A stretch of 64,000 bases of DNA from Pseudocitrobacter vendiensis (GTDB lineage: Bacteria > Pseudomonadota > Gammaproteobacteria > Enterobacterales > Enterobacteriaceae): contig NZ_CALSBS010000013.1 of NCBI RefSeq assembly GCF_943590815.1, forward strand, positions 1 to 64,000, in the 5' to 3' direction. Position numbers and translations under genes: made by a program. The notes under the pieces were generated by a model. That model was not told the origin of the DNA, did no database searches, and saw nothing but the letters and a program-made list of their open reading frames with translations. Below are positions 41,930 to 51,744 of the stretch, one piece after another (within the stretch, counting starts at the first letter, position 1; each line of letters begins with the position of its first letter).

Positions 41930-43927
41930 ATGCAAGCTCAGGGCGTACTGTTCGGGCAGATCGCCGCCGTATTCGGCATCGTGATCGCCGGCGTGTGGGG
42001 TGCAACGCAATGGACAGCCGCCGCCCTGGGCTATCAACTACGCCTTGGCTCGCCATGGTTCGACTTCTTTGGAACCCCGGTCTATCACCCTTGGCGGCTG
42101 TTCGAGTGGTGGTTCTTCTTTGATGCCTACGCGCCGCACGTCTTCGATATCGGCGGGGCCATCGCGGGTGGAAGTGGTCTGGTGGCCGTGGTGGTCGCCA
42201 TCGCCATGTCGGTGTGGCGCTCGCGGCAAGCGCGCCTTGTCACCACCTACGGTTCGGCACGCTGGGCCGATGCGGAAGACATACGCAAAGCTGGGCTGAT
42301 CCAGCCCGACGGGGTTTTCCTCGGGCTGCATCGCGGCCAGTACCTCCGCCATGAAGGCCCGGAACACGTCCTGACCTTCGCACCAACGCGCTCGGGCAAG
42401 GGTGTGGGCCTGGTCGTTCCCACCTTGTTGAGTTGGCCCGCATCCGTCGTCGTTCACGACATCAAAGGCGAGAACTGGACGCTCACCGCAGGCTGGCGTT
42501 CGCGGTTTAGCCACTGCCTCCTGTTCAACCCCACGGATGCGCAGTCGGCAGCCTACAACCCGCTGCTGGAAGTGAGGCGCGGCGCGCACGAAGTGCGCGA
42601 CGTGCAGAACGTGGCCGACATTCTTGTCGATCCCGATGGCGCACTCGAACGCCGGAACCATTGGGAAAAGACCAGTCACGCGCTGTTGGTCGGCGCCATC
42701 CTGCATGTGCTGTACGCAGGCGAGGACAAGACGCTGCGCGGCGTCGCCAACTTCCTCAGCGACCCGGCGTGTCCGTTCGAGCTGACGCTGCACCGGATGA
42801 TGACGACGAAGCACCTGGGCGATGCGCCTCACCCGGTTGTCGCATCCGCTGCCCGCGAAGTGCTTAACAAGTCGGACAACGAGCGATCGGGCGTGCTCTC
42901 CACCGCCATGTCGTTTCTCGGCCTGTACCGCGACCCGACCGTGGCCGAAGTCACATCGCGCTGCGATTGGCGCATCGCCGACCTGATTTCCGCCGAGCAC
43001 CCGGTATCGCTCTATCTGGTGGTGCCGCCCTCCGACATAAGCCGCACCAAGCCGCTGATCCGGCTCATCTTGAACCAGATCGGGCGGCGGCTGACCGAAT
43101 CGCTCGACGGCAGCGATGGCATCGCGCGCCGGCACAAGCTGCTGCTGATGCTGGACGAGTTTCCGGCGCTGGGCCGCCTCGATTTTTTCGAGTCCGCGCT
43201 TGCCTTCATGGCCGGGTACGGCATCCGCAGCTTTCTCATCGCTCAAAGCCTGAACCAGATCGACAAGGCGTATGGGCAGAACCATTCCATCCTCGACAAC
43301 TGCCATGTCCGGGTGACTTTCGCCACCAACGACGAAAGGACGGCGAAAAGGATTTCAGAAACCCTCGGCACCGCCACCGAGCTTCGCGCGCAGCGCAACT
43401 ACGCCGGCCACCGGCTCGCTCCGTGGCTGGGGCACCTGATGGTGTCGCGTCAGGAAACTGCACGGCCGCTGTTGACGCCCGGCGAGGTGATGCAGCTTCC
43501 ACCTGATGACGCCGTGGTCATGGTGTCCAGCGTCGCCCCGATCCGCGCGAAGAAGCTGCGCTACTACGCCGACGCCAATTTCAAGAATCGCGTCCTGCCA
43601 CCGCCCGCGCTCGTAGCCGGGAGGTACGCCGACGCGCCGCCAGCCCGCCCCGACGACTGGAGCGGCTTGGCGATCCCGGCCGTACCTGCGGCGCCGGCCT
43701 CGGCATCCGCCGATGGCCTGGGCGGCACCGATGACGGCGGCCCACGCCGCCAGCCCGAACTCTCCGAAACCGTCGCCTACGACCCCGAGCCGGACGCACA
43801 TGCGAACGACCTGGCGCTGCTCGATGACGACGACCTGGCGCTGCCGCTTCCCGGCCAGCTCGACCCGGCCATGCAGCGCACGGCCCGGCTGGCTTCCCTC
43901 GACCCCAACGACGGAATCGACCTATGA
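41930..43927 (+). CDS. traG: TraG/VirD4 coupling protein
   Basis: A 665-residue type IV coupling protein. Two N-terminal membrane segments (GQIAAVFGIVIAGVWGAT and GSGLVAVVVAIAMSVW), Walker A TFAPTRSGKGVGLVVP, Walker B LLLMLDEFPALGR and the SFLIAQSLNQI box are intact. It links the relaxosome to the Trb channel. It is the first gene of the transfer operon; the RHH gene overlaps its stop. Confidence 0.95.
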   Translation: MQAQGVLFGQIAAVFGIVIAGVWGATQWTAAALGYQLRLGSPWFDFFGTPVYHPWRLFEWWFFFDAYAPHVFDIGGAIAGGSGLVAVVVAIAMSVWRSRQARLVTTYGSARWADAEDIRKAGLIQPDGVFLGLHRGQYLRHEGPEHVLTFAPTRSGKGVGLVVPTLLSWPASVVVHDIKGENWTLTAGWRSRFSHCLLFNPTDAQSAAYNPLLEVRRGAHEVRDVQNVADILVDPDGALERRNHWEKTSHALLVGAILHVLYAGEDKTLRGVANFLSDPACPFELTLHRMMTTKHLGDAPHPVVASAAREVLNKSDNERSGVLSTAMSFLGLYRDPTVAEVTSRCDWRIADLISAEHPVSLYLVVPPSDISRTKPLIRLILNQIGRRLTESLDGSDGIARRHKLLLMLDEFPALGRLDFFESALAFMAGYGIRSFLIAQSLNQIDKAYGQNHSILDNCHVRVTFATNDERTAKRISETLGTATELRAQRNYAGHRLAPWLGHLMVSRQETARPLLTPGEVMQLPPDDAVVMVSSVAPIRAKKLRYYADANFKNRVLPPPALVAGRYADAPPARPDDWSGLAIPAVPAAPASASADGLGGTDDGGPRRQPELSETVAYDPEPDAHANDLALLDDDDLALPLPGQLDPAMQRTARLASLDPNDGIDL

Positions 43928-44400
43928 GCCAATACCGCCTCAATCTTTTCATCCAGCCCGAGCACGCCCAGCGCCTGGACGAACTGGCCGCCAAGAAAGG
44001 CGTGTCCAAGTCGTCCATCGTCGCAGCGGCCTTGGCGTCCTGGCTGTCGCCCGATGCTGGCGACCAGCGCGAGGCCGCCATTGCCAAGCGGTTGGATCGA
44101 CTGTCGCGGCAGACCGAACGCCTGGAGCGCGACCAGAACATCCAGATCGAAACGCTGGCGCTGTTCATCCGCTACTTCCTGACCGTCAGCACGCCGGTGC
44201 CCGAAGCCCATCAGGATGCGGCACGCGCCCAGGGCAAGGTGCGCTTCGAGCAGTTCGTCGAACAGTTGGGTCGCCACCTTCTGCGTGGCCGCAGTCTGGT
44301 GCGCGACGTGGTGGAGGAACTGCACCCCGATCCGATGCAGATGGATGACGCAGCAGCGATGGCCTCCGCCCATGAACGAACTGCGGAGCGTGCGTCATGA
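43924..44400 (+). CDS. Ribbon-helix-helix (CopG-like) protein
   Basis: A 158-residue protein with an N-terminal RHH domain (QYRLNLFIQPEHAQRLDELA, KGVSKSSIVAAALASWL), a coiled coil (DRLSRQTERLERDQNIQIET) and a helical C-terminus. Overlaps traG and trbB by 4 bp each. A regulator or relaxosome accessory is likely, as in related ICEs. Confidence 0.85.
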   Translation: MSQYRLNLFIQPEHAQRLDELAAKKGVSKSSIVAAALASWLSPDAGDQREAAIAKRLDRLSRQTERLERDQNIQIETLALFIRYFLTVSTPVPEAHQDAARAQGKVRFEQFVEQLGRHLLRGRSLVRDVVEELHPDPMQMDDAAAMASAHERTAERAS

Positions 44401-45476
44401 GTGCCGTTCCACAGATCCAGCCCGAACCTCGCTCATCCGCAGCAGCGTCCCAGGATCGCCGCATCCAGATGCTGCGCACTGCAATGGGGCCGCTGATCGC
44501 CGCTGCGCTCGAAGACCCGGATGTGGTGGAAATCATGCTCAACCCCGATCGCACCCTGTGGGTGGATCGGCTGTCGTCGGGTCGCTCGCCGCTGGGCGTG
44601 GAGATGCCCGAGGCCGATGGTGAACGCATCATCCGCCTGGTCGCCGCGCATGTCGGCGCGGAGGTGCATCGCGGCCAGCCGCTCTTGACCGCCGAGTTGC
44701 CGGAAACCGGCGAGCGTTTCGAGGGCATCCTGCCTCCGGCCGCCCCGGGGCCAGCCTTCGCGCTACGCAAGCGGGCCGTGAGCATCATCGGCCTGGATCG
44801 CTACGTGGCCGACGGCATCCTGACCGCCGGGCAGGCCGAGTTCCTGCGCCGCGCCGTGCGCGAGCGGCAGAACATCCTAATCGCCGGCGGCACCAGCACC
44901 GGCAAGACCACGCTGGCGAACGCGCTGCTGGCCGAGATCGCCGCCACAGGCGACCGCGTGCTGGTGCTCGAAGACACCATCGAGCTGCAATGCGCGGCCC
45001 GCGACCATGTGCCGCTGCGCACCCGCGCCGGCGTCGTCACCATGACCGAGCTGGTGCGGGCCACGATGCGCCTGCGGCCTGACCGCGTGATCGTCGGCGA
45101 GGTGCGCGGCGGCGAAGCCCTCGACCTCATCAAAGTGTGGGGCACCGGCCACCCCGGCGGCATTGCGACCATCCATGCCGGCTCCGCGCTGGGCGCGTTG
45201 CTGCGCCTCGAACAGTTGATTCTCGAAGTCGCTGTGAATCCGCCGCGGGCGCTGATCGCCGAGGCGGTCAACGTCGTCATCAACATCGCCGGACGCGGCC
45301 GCAAGCGCCACGTCGAAACCATCGCCCGTGTCGTCGGCTTCGACGGCACCGGCTATCGCCTGGCGGACGCACTGGAAACGCCGTTTCCCGAGCTGACGCC
45401 GGTTCCTCTCGCAGCCGACGCCGCTGCACATTCCCGTCCCCCAACCAACTTGGAGAACTGCCATGACGCACGTTGA
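44397..45476 (+). CDS. trbB: TrbB, VirB11-type secretion ATPase
   Basis: A 359-residue hexameric ATPase: Walker A IAGGTSTGKTTLANALLAE, Asp box VLVLEDTIELQC, Walker B RPDRVIVGEVRGGEALDLI and His box GHPGGIATIHAGS. It energises pilus assembly and DNA transfer. Coupled by overlap with its neighbours. Confidence 0.95.
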   Translation: MSAVPQIQPEPRSSAAASQDRRIQMLRTAMGPLIAAALEDPDVVEIMLNPDRTLWVDRLSSGRSPLGVEMPEADGERIIRLVAAHVGAEVHRGQPLLTAELPETGERFEGILPPAAPGPAFALRKRAVSIIGLDRYVADGILTAGQAEFLRRAVRERQNILIAGGTSTGKTTLANALLAEIAATGDRVLVLEDTIELQCAARDHVPLRTRAGVVTMTELVRATMRLRPDRVIVGEVRGGEALDLIKVWGTGHPGGIATIHAGSALGALLRLEQLILEVAVNPPRALIAEAVNVVINIAGRGRKRHVETIARVVGFDGTGYRLADALETPFPELTPVPLAADAAAHSRPPTNLENCHDAR

Positions 45477-45849
45477 TTCTTTCCGCTTTTCCGTAAATCC
45501 GCTTCCTCGCCTGTCCGGCCTGGCGCGGCTGCGCAGCCTCACCCGCCCTGCGAGGCAGGGGCTGCTGCTGGCCGCGCTGCTGCTGTTGCTGGCCGGAACG
45601 GCGCAAGCCGCCGGTTCCTCGATGCCGTGGGAGGGGCCCTTGCAGTCGATTCTGGAGTCGATCCAGGGGCCGGTGGCACGCATCGTCGCGGTCATCATCA
45701 TCATCGCCACGGGCCTGGCGCTGGCCTTCGGCGACACCAGCGGCGGCTTTCGCAAGCTGATCCAGATCGTGTTCGGGTTGAGCATCGCGTTCGCCGCTTC
45801 CTCGTTCTTCCTGTCGTTCTTCTCGTTCTCCGGCGGGGCCGTCGTATGA
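45463..45849 (+). CDS. trbC: TrbC, VirB2-type pilin
   Basis: A 128-residue prepilin with a long signal peptide ending about ...LLLAGTAQAA, then SMPWEGPLQSILESIQGPVA and two membrane helices. It is the substrate of the TraF peptidase encoded at 27927 in RP4-like systems. Confidence 0.93.
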   Translation: MTHVDSFRFSVNPLPRLSGLARLRSLTRPARQGLLLAALLLLLAGTAQAAGSSMPWEGPLQSILESIQGPVARIVAVIIIIATGLALAFGDTSGGFRKLIQIVFGLSIAFAASSFFLSFFSFSGGAVV

Positions 45850-46115
45850 GTACGGCCAGCGACCTTCCAGGCTTCGAGGTGCCGCTGCATCGCTCGCTGA
45901 CCGAGCCAATCCTGCTGGGCGGCGCGCCGCGCACCGTGGCAATTGCCAACGGCACGCTGGCCGCCGCCGTCGGGCTGGGCCTGCAACTGTGGATTCCCGG
46001 CGTGGTGCTCTGGATCGTCGGCCACTCGCTGGCCGTATGGGGTGCGCGCGTCGATCCGCAGTTCATGCAGGTCTTCGCGCGGCATATCAAACACCGCCCG
46101 CTTCTGGACGTGTGA
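45846..46115 (+). CDS. trbD: TrbD, VirB3-like
   Basis: An 89-residue protein, PGFEVPLHRSLTEPILLGG then a membrane hairpin (VGLGLQLWIPGVVLWIVGHS). ATG overlaps the trbC stop (ATGA). VirB3-like components sit in the inner membrane next to the VirB4 ATPase. Confidence 0.93.
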   Translation: MSTASDLPGFEVPLHRSLTEPILLGGAPRTVAIANGTLAAAVGLGLQLWIPGVVLWIVGHSLAVWGARVDPQFMQVFARHIKHRPLLDV

Positions 46116-46127
46116 GGGGAGGACGCC

Positions 46128-48578
46128 ATGCTGAACCTTGCCGAATATCGTCAGCGCCCGGCCTTGCTTGCCGACTGGCTGCCCTGGGCCGGGCTGGTCG
46201 CGCCGGGCGTTGTGCTGAACAAAGATGGTTCGTTTCAACGCACGTTCCAGTTTCGCGGCCCCGACTTGGACAGTGCGACACAGGGCGAGCTGATTGCCAC
46301 GTCGGCGCGGCAGAACAACGCGCTTCGCCGTACCGGGTCTGGCTGGGCCTTCTATATCGAGGCCGAGCGGATGCGGGCATCGAGCTATCCGCAATCCTCC
46401 TTTCCCGAACCACTGTCCTGGCTGGTGGATGAGGAGCGACGCGCGGCGTTCGAGGAGTCGGATGGCCATTTCGAGAGCGTCTATCACTTCACGTTGCAAC
46501 ACCTACCGCCGCAAGAGTCTCGCGCCCGTGCGGCTGGGATGCTGTACGAGAACCGGCCCACTGAGGGTGTGGACTGGCGTGGTCGGCTTGATTCCTTCGT
46601 GGCAGAGACCGATCGCGTGTTCGACCTGCTCGATGGTGTGATGCCGGAGATTGCCTGGCTGGACGATAGCCAGACGCTGACCTACCTGCATGCCACAGTC
46701 TCCACCCGGCGCTATCGCGTCGGCGTGCCCGACGTGCCGTTCCATATCGACGCACTGCTTGCCGATGCCGCGCTGGTCGGCGGCCTGGCGCCCATGCTGG
46801 GCGATCAGCACCTGCGCGTGGTGTCGGTACGAGGCTTCCCGACCTCGACCTGGCCGGGGATCTTGGACGACCTCAACCGCCTGGGCTTTGCGTATCGCTG
46901 GAGTACGCGCTTCCTGTGCCTGGACAAAGCCGAGGCGGAACGGGAATTGGGGCGCTTGCGGCGCCAATGGTTCGCCAAGCGCAAGAACGTCATCGCGCTG
47001 CTGCGCGAAACGATCTTTCAGCAGGAAAGCCCGCTGGTCGATACCGATGCCAGCAACAAGGCCGCCGACGCCGATGCCGCCTTGCAGGAGCTGGGCAGCG
47101 ATCAAGTCGCCTTCGGCTACCTCACCGCCACGGTGACGGTGCTCGACGCCGACCCGGCCGTGGCCGACGAGAAGCTGCGCATGGTGGAGCGCGTCATCCA
47201 GGGCCGGGGTTTCGTGACCATCCCCGAAACCCTCAACGCAGTCGATGCCTGGCTGTCGTCCGTCCCCGGCAACGCATACGCGAACGTGCGTCAGCCCATC
47301 GTTTCGACGCTGAACCTGGCGCACATGATGCCGATGTCAGCGGTATGGGCTGGGCCGGAGAAGAACGAACACCTCGATGGCCCGCCGCTGATCGTCACCC
47401 GCACCGATGGCGCGACGCCGTTCCGGCTGGTGACGCACATCGGCGACGTGGGGCACACCCTTGTCGCCGGGCCGACCGGCATGGGCAAGTCGGTGCTGCT
47501 CGCCATCTTGGCCATGCAGTTCCGGCGCTACTTCGGCTCGCGGATCTTCGCCTTCGACATGGGCCGCTCGATGCGCGCCACCATCTTCGGCCTTGGCGGT
47601 GAGCACTATGACCTCGGCGCCGATGGCGGCATCGCCTTCCAGCCACTCGCGCGAATTGCCCACGAGGGCTACCGCACCTGGGCCGCCGAATGGGTGGAGG
47701 GCCGGCTGCTGCACGAAGGCGTGACGGTCGGCCCGGACGAGAAGGCTGCCATCTGGTCGGCGCTGAGAAGCCTTGCCGGTGCGCCGGTGGAGCAGCGCAC
47801 CATGACCGGCTTGTCGGTGTTATTGCAGTTTAACGCGCTGCGCCAAGCGCTCGCGCCCTATGTGCTGGGCGGCGCACACGGCAAGCTGCTGGACGCTGAC
47901 CACGACCGGCTGGGCATGGCCGACGTGCAGGGCTTCGAGATGGAAGAACTGATGCACAGCCCGGCCGCCGTGCAAGCGGTGCTGCGCTACCTGTTCGCCC
48001 GCTTCGACGAACGTTTCGACGGCGCGCCCACGCTGTTGATCCTCGATGAAGCGTGGCTGTTCCTCAATGAGCCGTCCTTCGCGGCCCGCATCCGGCAATG
48101 GCTCAAGACGCTCAGAAAAAAGAACGTCAGCGTCATCTTCGCCACGCAGTCGCTGGCCGACATCAAGGACTCGACCATCGCGCCAGCCATCATCGAAAGC
48201 TGCGCGAGCAGGATCTTCTTACCTAACCCGCAGGCCACCGAGCCGCAGATTCGCACGATCTACGAAGGCTTCGGCTTGAGCAGCCGCCAGATTGAGATCG
48301 TGGCGACCGCCCAGCCCAAGCGCGATTACTACTACCAGTCGCGCCTCGGCAATCGCCTGTTCGACCTCGACCTGGGGCCTGTCGCGCTCGCATTCGCGAG
48401 CGCATCCACCCCTCAAGACCAACGCGACATTGACCGCGTGCTGACGCAGGCCGGCGCTCCCGGCTTCGCCGGCGCGTGGCTGCGCCATCGCGGCCTCGGC
48501 TGGGCCGCCGACCTGCTGCCGTCCGCTCCGGCGGCAGCTTCCTTTCTCGCTTCTCAACCGCTGGAGGTTTCGCCATGA
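46128..48578 (+). CDS. trbE: TrbE, VirB4-type ATPase
   Basis: An 816-residue ATPase: N-terminal CagE/TrbE domain, Walker A VAGPTGMGKSVLLAILAMQF (around residue 450), Walker B LLILDEAWLFLNEPSF and the ATQSLADIKDS box. Largest energising subunit of the mating apparatus. Full length. Confidence 0.95.
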   Translation: MLNLAEYRQRPALLADWLPWAGLVAPGVVLNKDGSFQRTFQFRGPDLDSATQGELIATSARQNNALRRTGSGWAFYIEAERMRASSYPQSSFPEPLSWLVDEERRAAFEESDGHFESVYHFTLQHLPPQESRARAAGMLYENRPTEGVDWRGRLDSFVAETDRVFDLLDGVMPEIAWLDDSQTLTYLHATVSTRRYRVGVPDVPFHIDALLADAALVGGLAPMLGDQHLRVVSVRGFPTSTWPGILDDLNRLGFAYRWSTRFLCLDKAEAERELGRLRRQWFAKRKNVIALLRETIFQQESPLVDTDASNKAADADAALQELGSDQVAFGYLTATVTVLDADPAVADEKLRMVERVIQGRGFVTIPETLNAVDAWLSSVPGNAYANVRQPIVSTLNLAHMMPMSAVWAGPEKNEHLDGPPLIVTRTDGATPFRLVTHIGDVGHTLVAGPTGMGKSVLLAILAMQFRRYFGSRIFAFDMGRSMRATIFGLGGEHYDLGADGGIAFQPLARIAHEGYRTWAAEWVEGRLLHEGVTVGPDEKAAIWSALRSLAGAPVEQRTMTGLSVLLQFNALRQALAPYVLGGAHGKLLDADHDRLGMADVQGFEMEELMHSPAAVQAVLRYLFARFDERFDGAPTLLILDEAWLFLNEPSFAARIRQWLKTLRKKNVSVIFATQSLADIKDSTIAPAIIESCASRIFLPNPQATEPQIRTIYEGFGLSSRQIEIVATAQPKRDYYYQSRLGNRLFDLDLGPVALAFASASTPQDQRDIDRVLTQAGAPGFAGAWLRHRGLGWAADLLPSAPAAASFLASQPLEVSP

Positions 48579-49318
48579 TGACCAAGCCCCGTTTGCTCTC
48601 TGTCTCACTCGCTGCTGTGCTGTCGGTATCGCTGTTGGCCGTGCAGCCCGCATCCGCGCTGACGGTGTTCGACCCGTCCAACTTCGTGCAGAACACGCTG
48701 ACCGCCGTGCGCACGCTGGAACAGATCAACAACCAGATCAACCAGCTCCAGAACGAGGCGCAGATGTTGATGAACCAGGCCAGGAACCTGGCAAATCTCG
48801 ACTTCAACATCGTCAACCGCCTGCGCTCGACGCTCGCCACCACCGAGCGCCTGATCGCCGAGGCGCGCGGCTTGGCCTACGACGTGCAGAGCATGGATGC
48901 CACGTTCGCCCGCCTGTACCCGGAACAGTACGCCTCCACCATCAGCGGCGACCGCATGGCACAGGATGCCCGCGAACGCTGGCAGAACACCTTGAACGGC
49001 CTGCACACCGCGATGCGGATGCAGGCGCAGGTGTCGCAGAACCTCGCCCAAGACGAAAGCGCGCTGGCCGACCTCGTGAGCCAGAGCCAGTCGGCCACCG
49101 GCGCGCTGCAAGCGATGCAGGCGACGAACCAGCTCCTGGCTTTGCAGGCCAAGCAGTCGATCCAGGCGCAGCAGCTCCAGATCACGCAAGACCGGGCCGC
49201 TTCGCTGGAACTGGCGCGGCAAGCGGCGGCTATGGAGCGCGCCCGCGAAGTGCGGCGGCGCTTCCTCGGCACCGGCACGCCGTACACGCCGCAGTCCGTC
49301 AACTTCTACAACAACTGA
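48575..49318 (+). CDS. trbJ: TrbJ, VirB5-like
   Basis: A 247-residue periplasmic protein with signal peptide ending QPASA, then LTVFDPSNFVQNTLTAVRTL and long helices. VirB5-like proteins are minor pilus components used in recipient contact. ATG 48575 overlaps the trbE stop. Confidence 0.93.
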   Translation: MMTKPRLLSVSLAAVLSVSLLAVQPASALTVFDPSNFVQNTLTAVRTLEQINNQINQLQNEAQMLMNQARNLANLDFNIVNRLRSTLATTERLIAEARGLAYDVQSMDATFARLYPEQYASTISGDRMAQDARERWQNTLNGLHTAMRMQAQVSQNLAQDESALADLVSQSQSATGALQAMQATNQLLALQAKQSIQAQQLQITQDRAASLELARQAAAMERAREVRRRFLGTGTPYTPQSVNFYNN

Positions 49319-49330
49319 CCGGAGGCGGCC

Positions 49331-49657
49331 ATGCGATGCGCTTCCGTCCTGCTGGCCGTGCTGCTGACCGCGTGCGGCCAGCAGCCGGCCGAGAACCTGG
49401 CCGACGCCCTGGCCGCAGATCCGGTGCGGCTCAAGGCGTTGCGCGGGCAATGCGCGGTCGACCGGCAGGCCATGGGCGAGGATGCCTGCCGCGCCGCCGC
49501 CGAAGCCTTCCGGCGGCGCTTCTTCGCCGGCCATACCGGGCCGGATGAATACAACTCGCTGGCTGAACTCCCGCCGATTCCGCCGAGCTTCGATACGCCC
49601 GCAGATGAATTGCCAGAGGGCGCCGTTCCGCTCACTCCGCCCGAGGATTCGCCATGA
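49331..49657 (+). CDS. trbK: TrbK, entry-exclusion lipoprotein
   Basis: A 108-residue lipoprotein (LLTACGQ lipobox) with the EexN core DPVRLKALRGQCAVDRQAMG and a proline-rich acidic tail. It is in the usual place between trbJ and trbL. It is a paralogue of the cargo lipoprotein at 38381. Confidence 0.88.
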   Translation: MRCASVLLAVLLTACGQQPAENLADALAADPVRLKALRGQCAVDRQAMGEDACRAAAEAFRRRFFAGHTGPDEYNSLAELPPIPPSFDTPADELPEGAVPLTPPEDSP

Positions 49658-51021
49658 ACGACGTGACCATCATCGACCGTTTCCTCGATACGTTCTCGCG
49701 CTACATCGACTCGGGCTTCGGCTTATTGCAGGGCGAAGTGGCATTTCTCACCGCCACGCTCATCGTCATCGACATGACGATCGCTGGCCTGTATTGGGCC
49801 ATGAGCCACGCCACCGGCCAGGGCGACGACGTGATCGCCAAGCTGCTGCGCAAGGTGCTCTATGTCGGCGCGTTCGCCTACATCATCGGCAACTTCAACT
49901 GGCTGGCGAGCATCGTGTTCCGCTCGTTCGCCGGCTTGGGAATCACCGCTACCGGCTCGGCCATCACGATGGAGAACTTTCTTCAGCCGGGCCGGCTGGC
50001 GAAGACCGGCATCGACGCAGCCGCGCCGATTCTGGAACAGATCGGGGACATGGCTGGGTTCCCCGAGGTGTTCGTGAACATCGACCCTATCGTGGTTCTG
50101 TTCATCGCCTGGCTGGTGGTGATCCTCTGCTTCTTCGTGCTGGCCGTACAGCTTTTCATCACGCTGATCGAGTTCAAACTGACTACGCTCGCCGGCTTCG
50201 TCTTGATCCCGTTTGCACTCTGGAACAAGACCTCGTTCCTCGCGGAAAAGGTGCTAGGCAACGTGGTGTCGTCAGGCATCAAGGTCTTGGTGCTGGCCGT
50301 CATCGTCGGCATTGGTTCCGGGCTGTTTGCCGAGTTCCAGGTACATCCCGACGAACCATCAATCGACCACGCGCTGGTCGTGATGCTGGCCTCGCTCGCG
50401 CTGCTGGCGCTGGGCATTTTCGGCCCCGGTATCGCCACCGGCCTGGTGTCCGGTGCGCCACAGCTTGGTGCGGGCGCGATGGCTGGTGCTGCGGTCGGGG
50501 CTGTCGGCACCGGCGTTGCCATCGGAGCCGCCGCAACGGGAGTGGGCGGCGCCGTCATGGCTGGGGCACGAATGGCCCCGGCGGCCGCAAAGCTGGCCGG
50601 TGCCGGCGCGCGTGCCGCGACTTCGGCGGCCGGCAGTGCCCGATCGGCGTTCCAGGCCGGTTCCGCTGCGGCCGGCGGCGGTGCCAAGGGCGCGGCGGCT
50701 GGCCTCGGCAATGTCGCCAAGACCGGCGCACAAGCCGCAGGCCGCAGCGTCACCTCTGGTGCTTCCGCTGTTGGGCAGAAGGTGGCCGACTCCTTCCGCG
50801 CTGGCTGGAACGGCACAGAAGCCGGCAGCGACGGTGCTGGCCGCGGCCAGACCGCAGACGGCACCGCAGGCTCGCAGAAGCAAGAGCAACCGGCCTGGGC
50901 CAAGCGGATGCACCGCCGCCAGCAGGCTACCCATGCCGCGACCACTGCCGCCCACACGCTGCGCGGGGGCGACGGCGGCGGCTCCGGGCAAGGCCCGAGC
51001 CTGCGGGATTCCGATACCTAA
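49654..51021 (+). CDS. trbL: TrbL, VirB6-like channel protein
   Basis: A 455-residue polytopic inner-membrane protein with several helices in the first 280 residues (VLFIAWLVVILCFFVLAVQL and others) and a long Ala/Gly-rich hydrophilic tail. It overlaps trbK by 4 bp. VirB6-like proteins form the inner-membrane channel. Confidence 0.93.
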   Translation: MNDVTIIDRFLDTFSRYIDSGFGLLQGEVAFLTATLIVIDMTIAGLYWAMSHATGQGDDVIAKLLRKVLYVGAFAYIIGNFNWLASIVFRSFAGLGITATGSAITMENFLQPGRLAKTGIDAAAPILEQIGDMAGFPEVFVNIDPIVVLFIAWLVVILCFFVLAVQLFITLIEFKLTTLAGFVLIPFALWNKTSFLAEKVLGNVVSSGIKVLVLAVIVGIGSGLFAEFQVHPDEPSIDHALVVMLASLALLALGIFGPGIATGLVSGAPQLGAGAMAGAAVGAVGTGVAIGAAATGVGGAVMAGARMAPAAAKLAGAGARAATSAAGSARSAFQAGSAAAGGGAKGAAAGLGNVAKTGAQAAGRSVTSGASAVGQKVADSFRAGWNGTEAGSDGAGRGQTADGTAGSQKQEQPAWAKRMHRRQQATHAATTAAHTLRGGDGGGSGQGPSLRDSDT

Positions 51022-51039
51022 CCTTCAAGGAGAACACCC

Positions 51040-51744
51040 ATGCGATTCAAACGACCGCAGGTGCGCTACGCCGATACGCCGCAGCCTGCCACCCCGTATC
51101 AAGCCGCCGCCCAGGTGTGGGACGACCGTATCGGCTCCGCCCGCGTGCAGGCGAAGAATTGGCGCCTGATGGCCTTCGGCTGTCTAGTGCTCGCGCTGTT
51201 GATGGCCGGCGGCCTGGTGTGGCGCTCGGCGCAGTCCATCGTGACGCCCTATGTCATCGAGGTCGATCAGGCCGGGCAGGTGCGCGCTGTAGGTAAGGCC
51301 GCTACGCCGTATCGGCCCGGCGACGCGCAGATCGCGCACCACCTGGCGCGCTTCGTGACGCTGGTTCGCTCGCTGTCCATCGACCCCATCGTGGTGCGGC
51401 AGAACTGGCTCGATGCCTACGACTACACCACCGACAAGGGCGCGGCGGTGCTCAACGACTACGCCCGCACCAATGACCCATTCGCCCGCATCGGCAAGGA
51501 ATCGGTAACGGTGCAAATCACCAGCGTGGTTCGCGCCAGCGACACGTCTTTCAACGTGCGCTGGACAGAGCAGCGCTATGTCAACGGTGCGCCCGCCGGC
51601 ACCGAACGCTGGAACGCCGTGCTTTCGACCGTCCTGCAAACCCCGCGTACTGAACAGCGCTTGCGCAAGAACCCATTGGGTATCTACGTCAACGGCCTGT
51701 CATGGAGCCGCGAACTGGATTCTTCCGAAGGAGCCAAACCATGA
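51040..51744 (+). CDS. trbF: TrbF, VirB8-like
   Basis: A 234-residue bitopic protein: cytoplasmic start, one membrane helix (LMAFGCLVLALLMAGGLVW), and a periplasmic NTF2-like domain with SFNVRWTEQRYVNGAPAGTE. Nucleates the core complex. Confidence 0.93.
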   Translation: MRFKRPQVRYADTPQPATPYQAAAQVWDDRIGSARVQAKNWRLMAFGCLVLALLMAGGLVWRSAQSIVTPYVIEVDQAGQVRAVGKAATPYRPGDAQIAHHLARFVTLVRSLSIDPIVVRQNWLDAYDYTTDKGAAVLNDYARTNDPFARIGKESVTVQITSVVRASDTSFNVRWTEQRYVNGAPAGTERWNAVLSTVLQTPRTEQRLRKNPLGIYVNGLSWSRELDSSEGAKP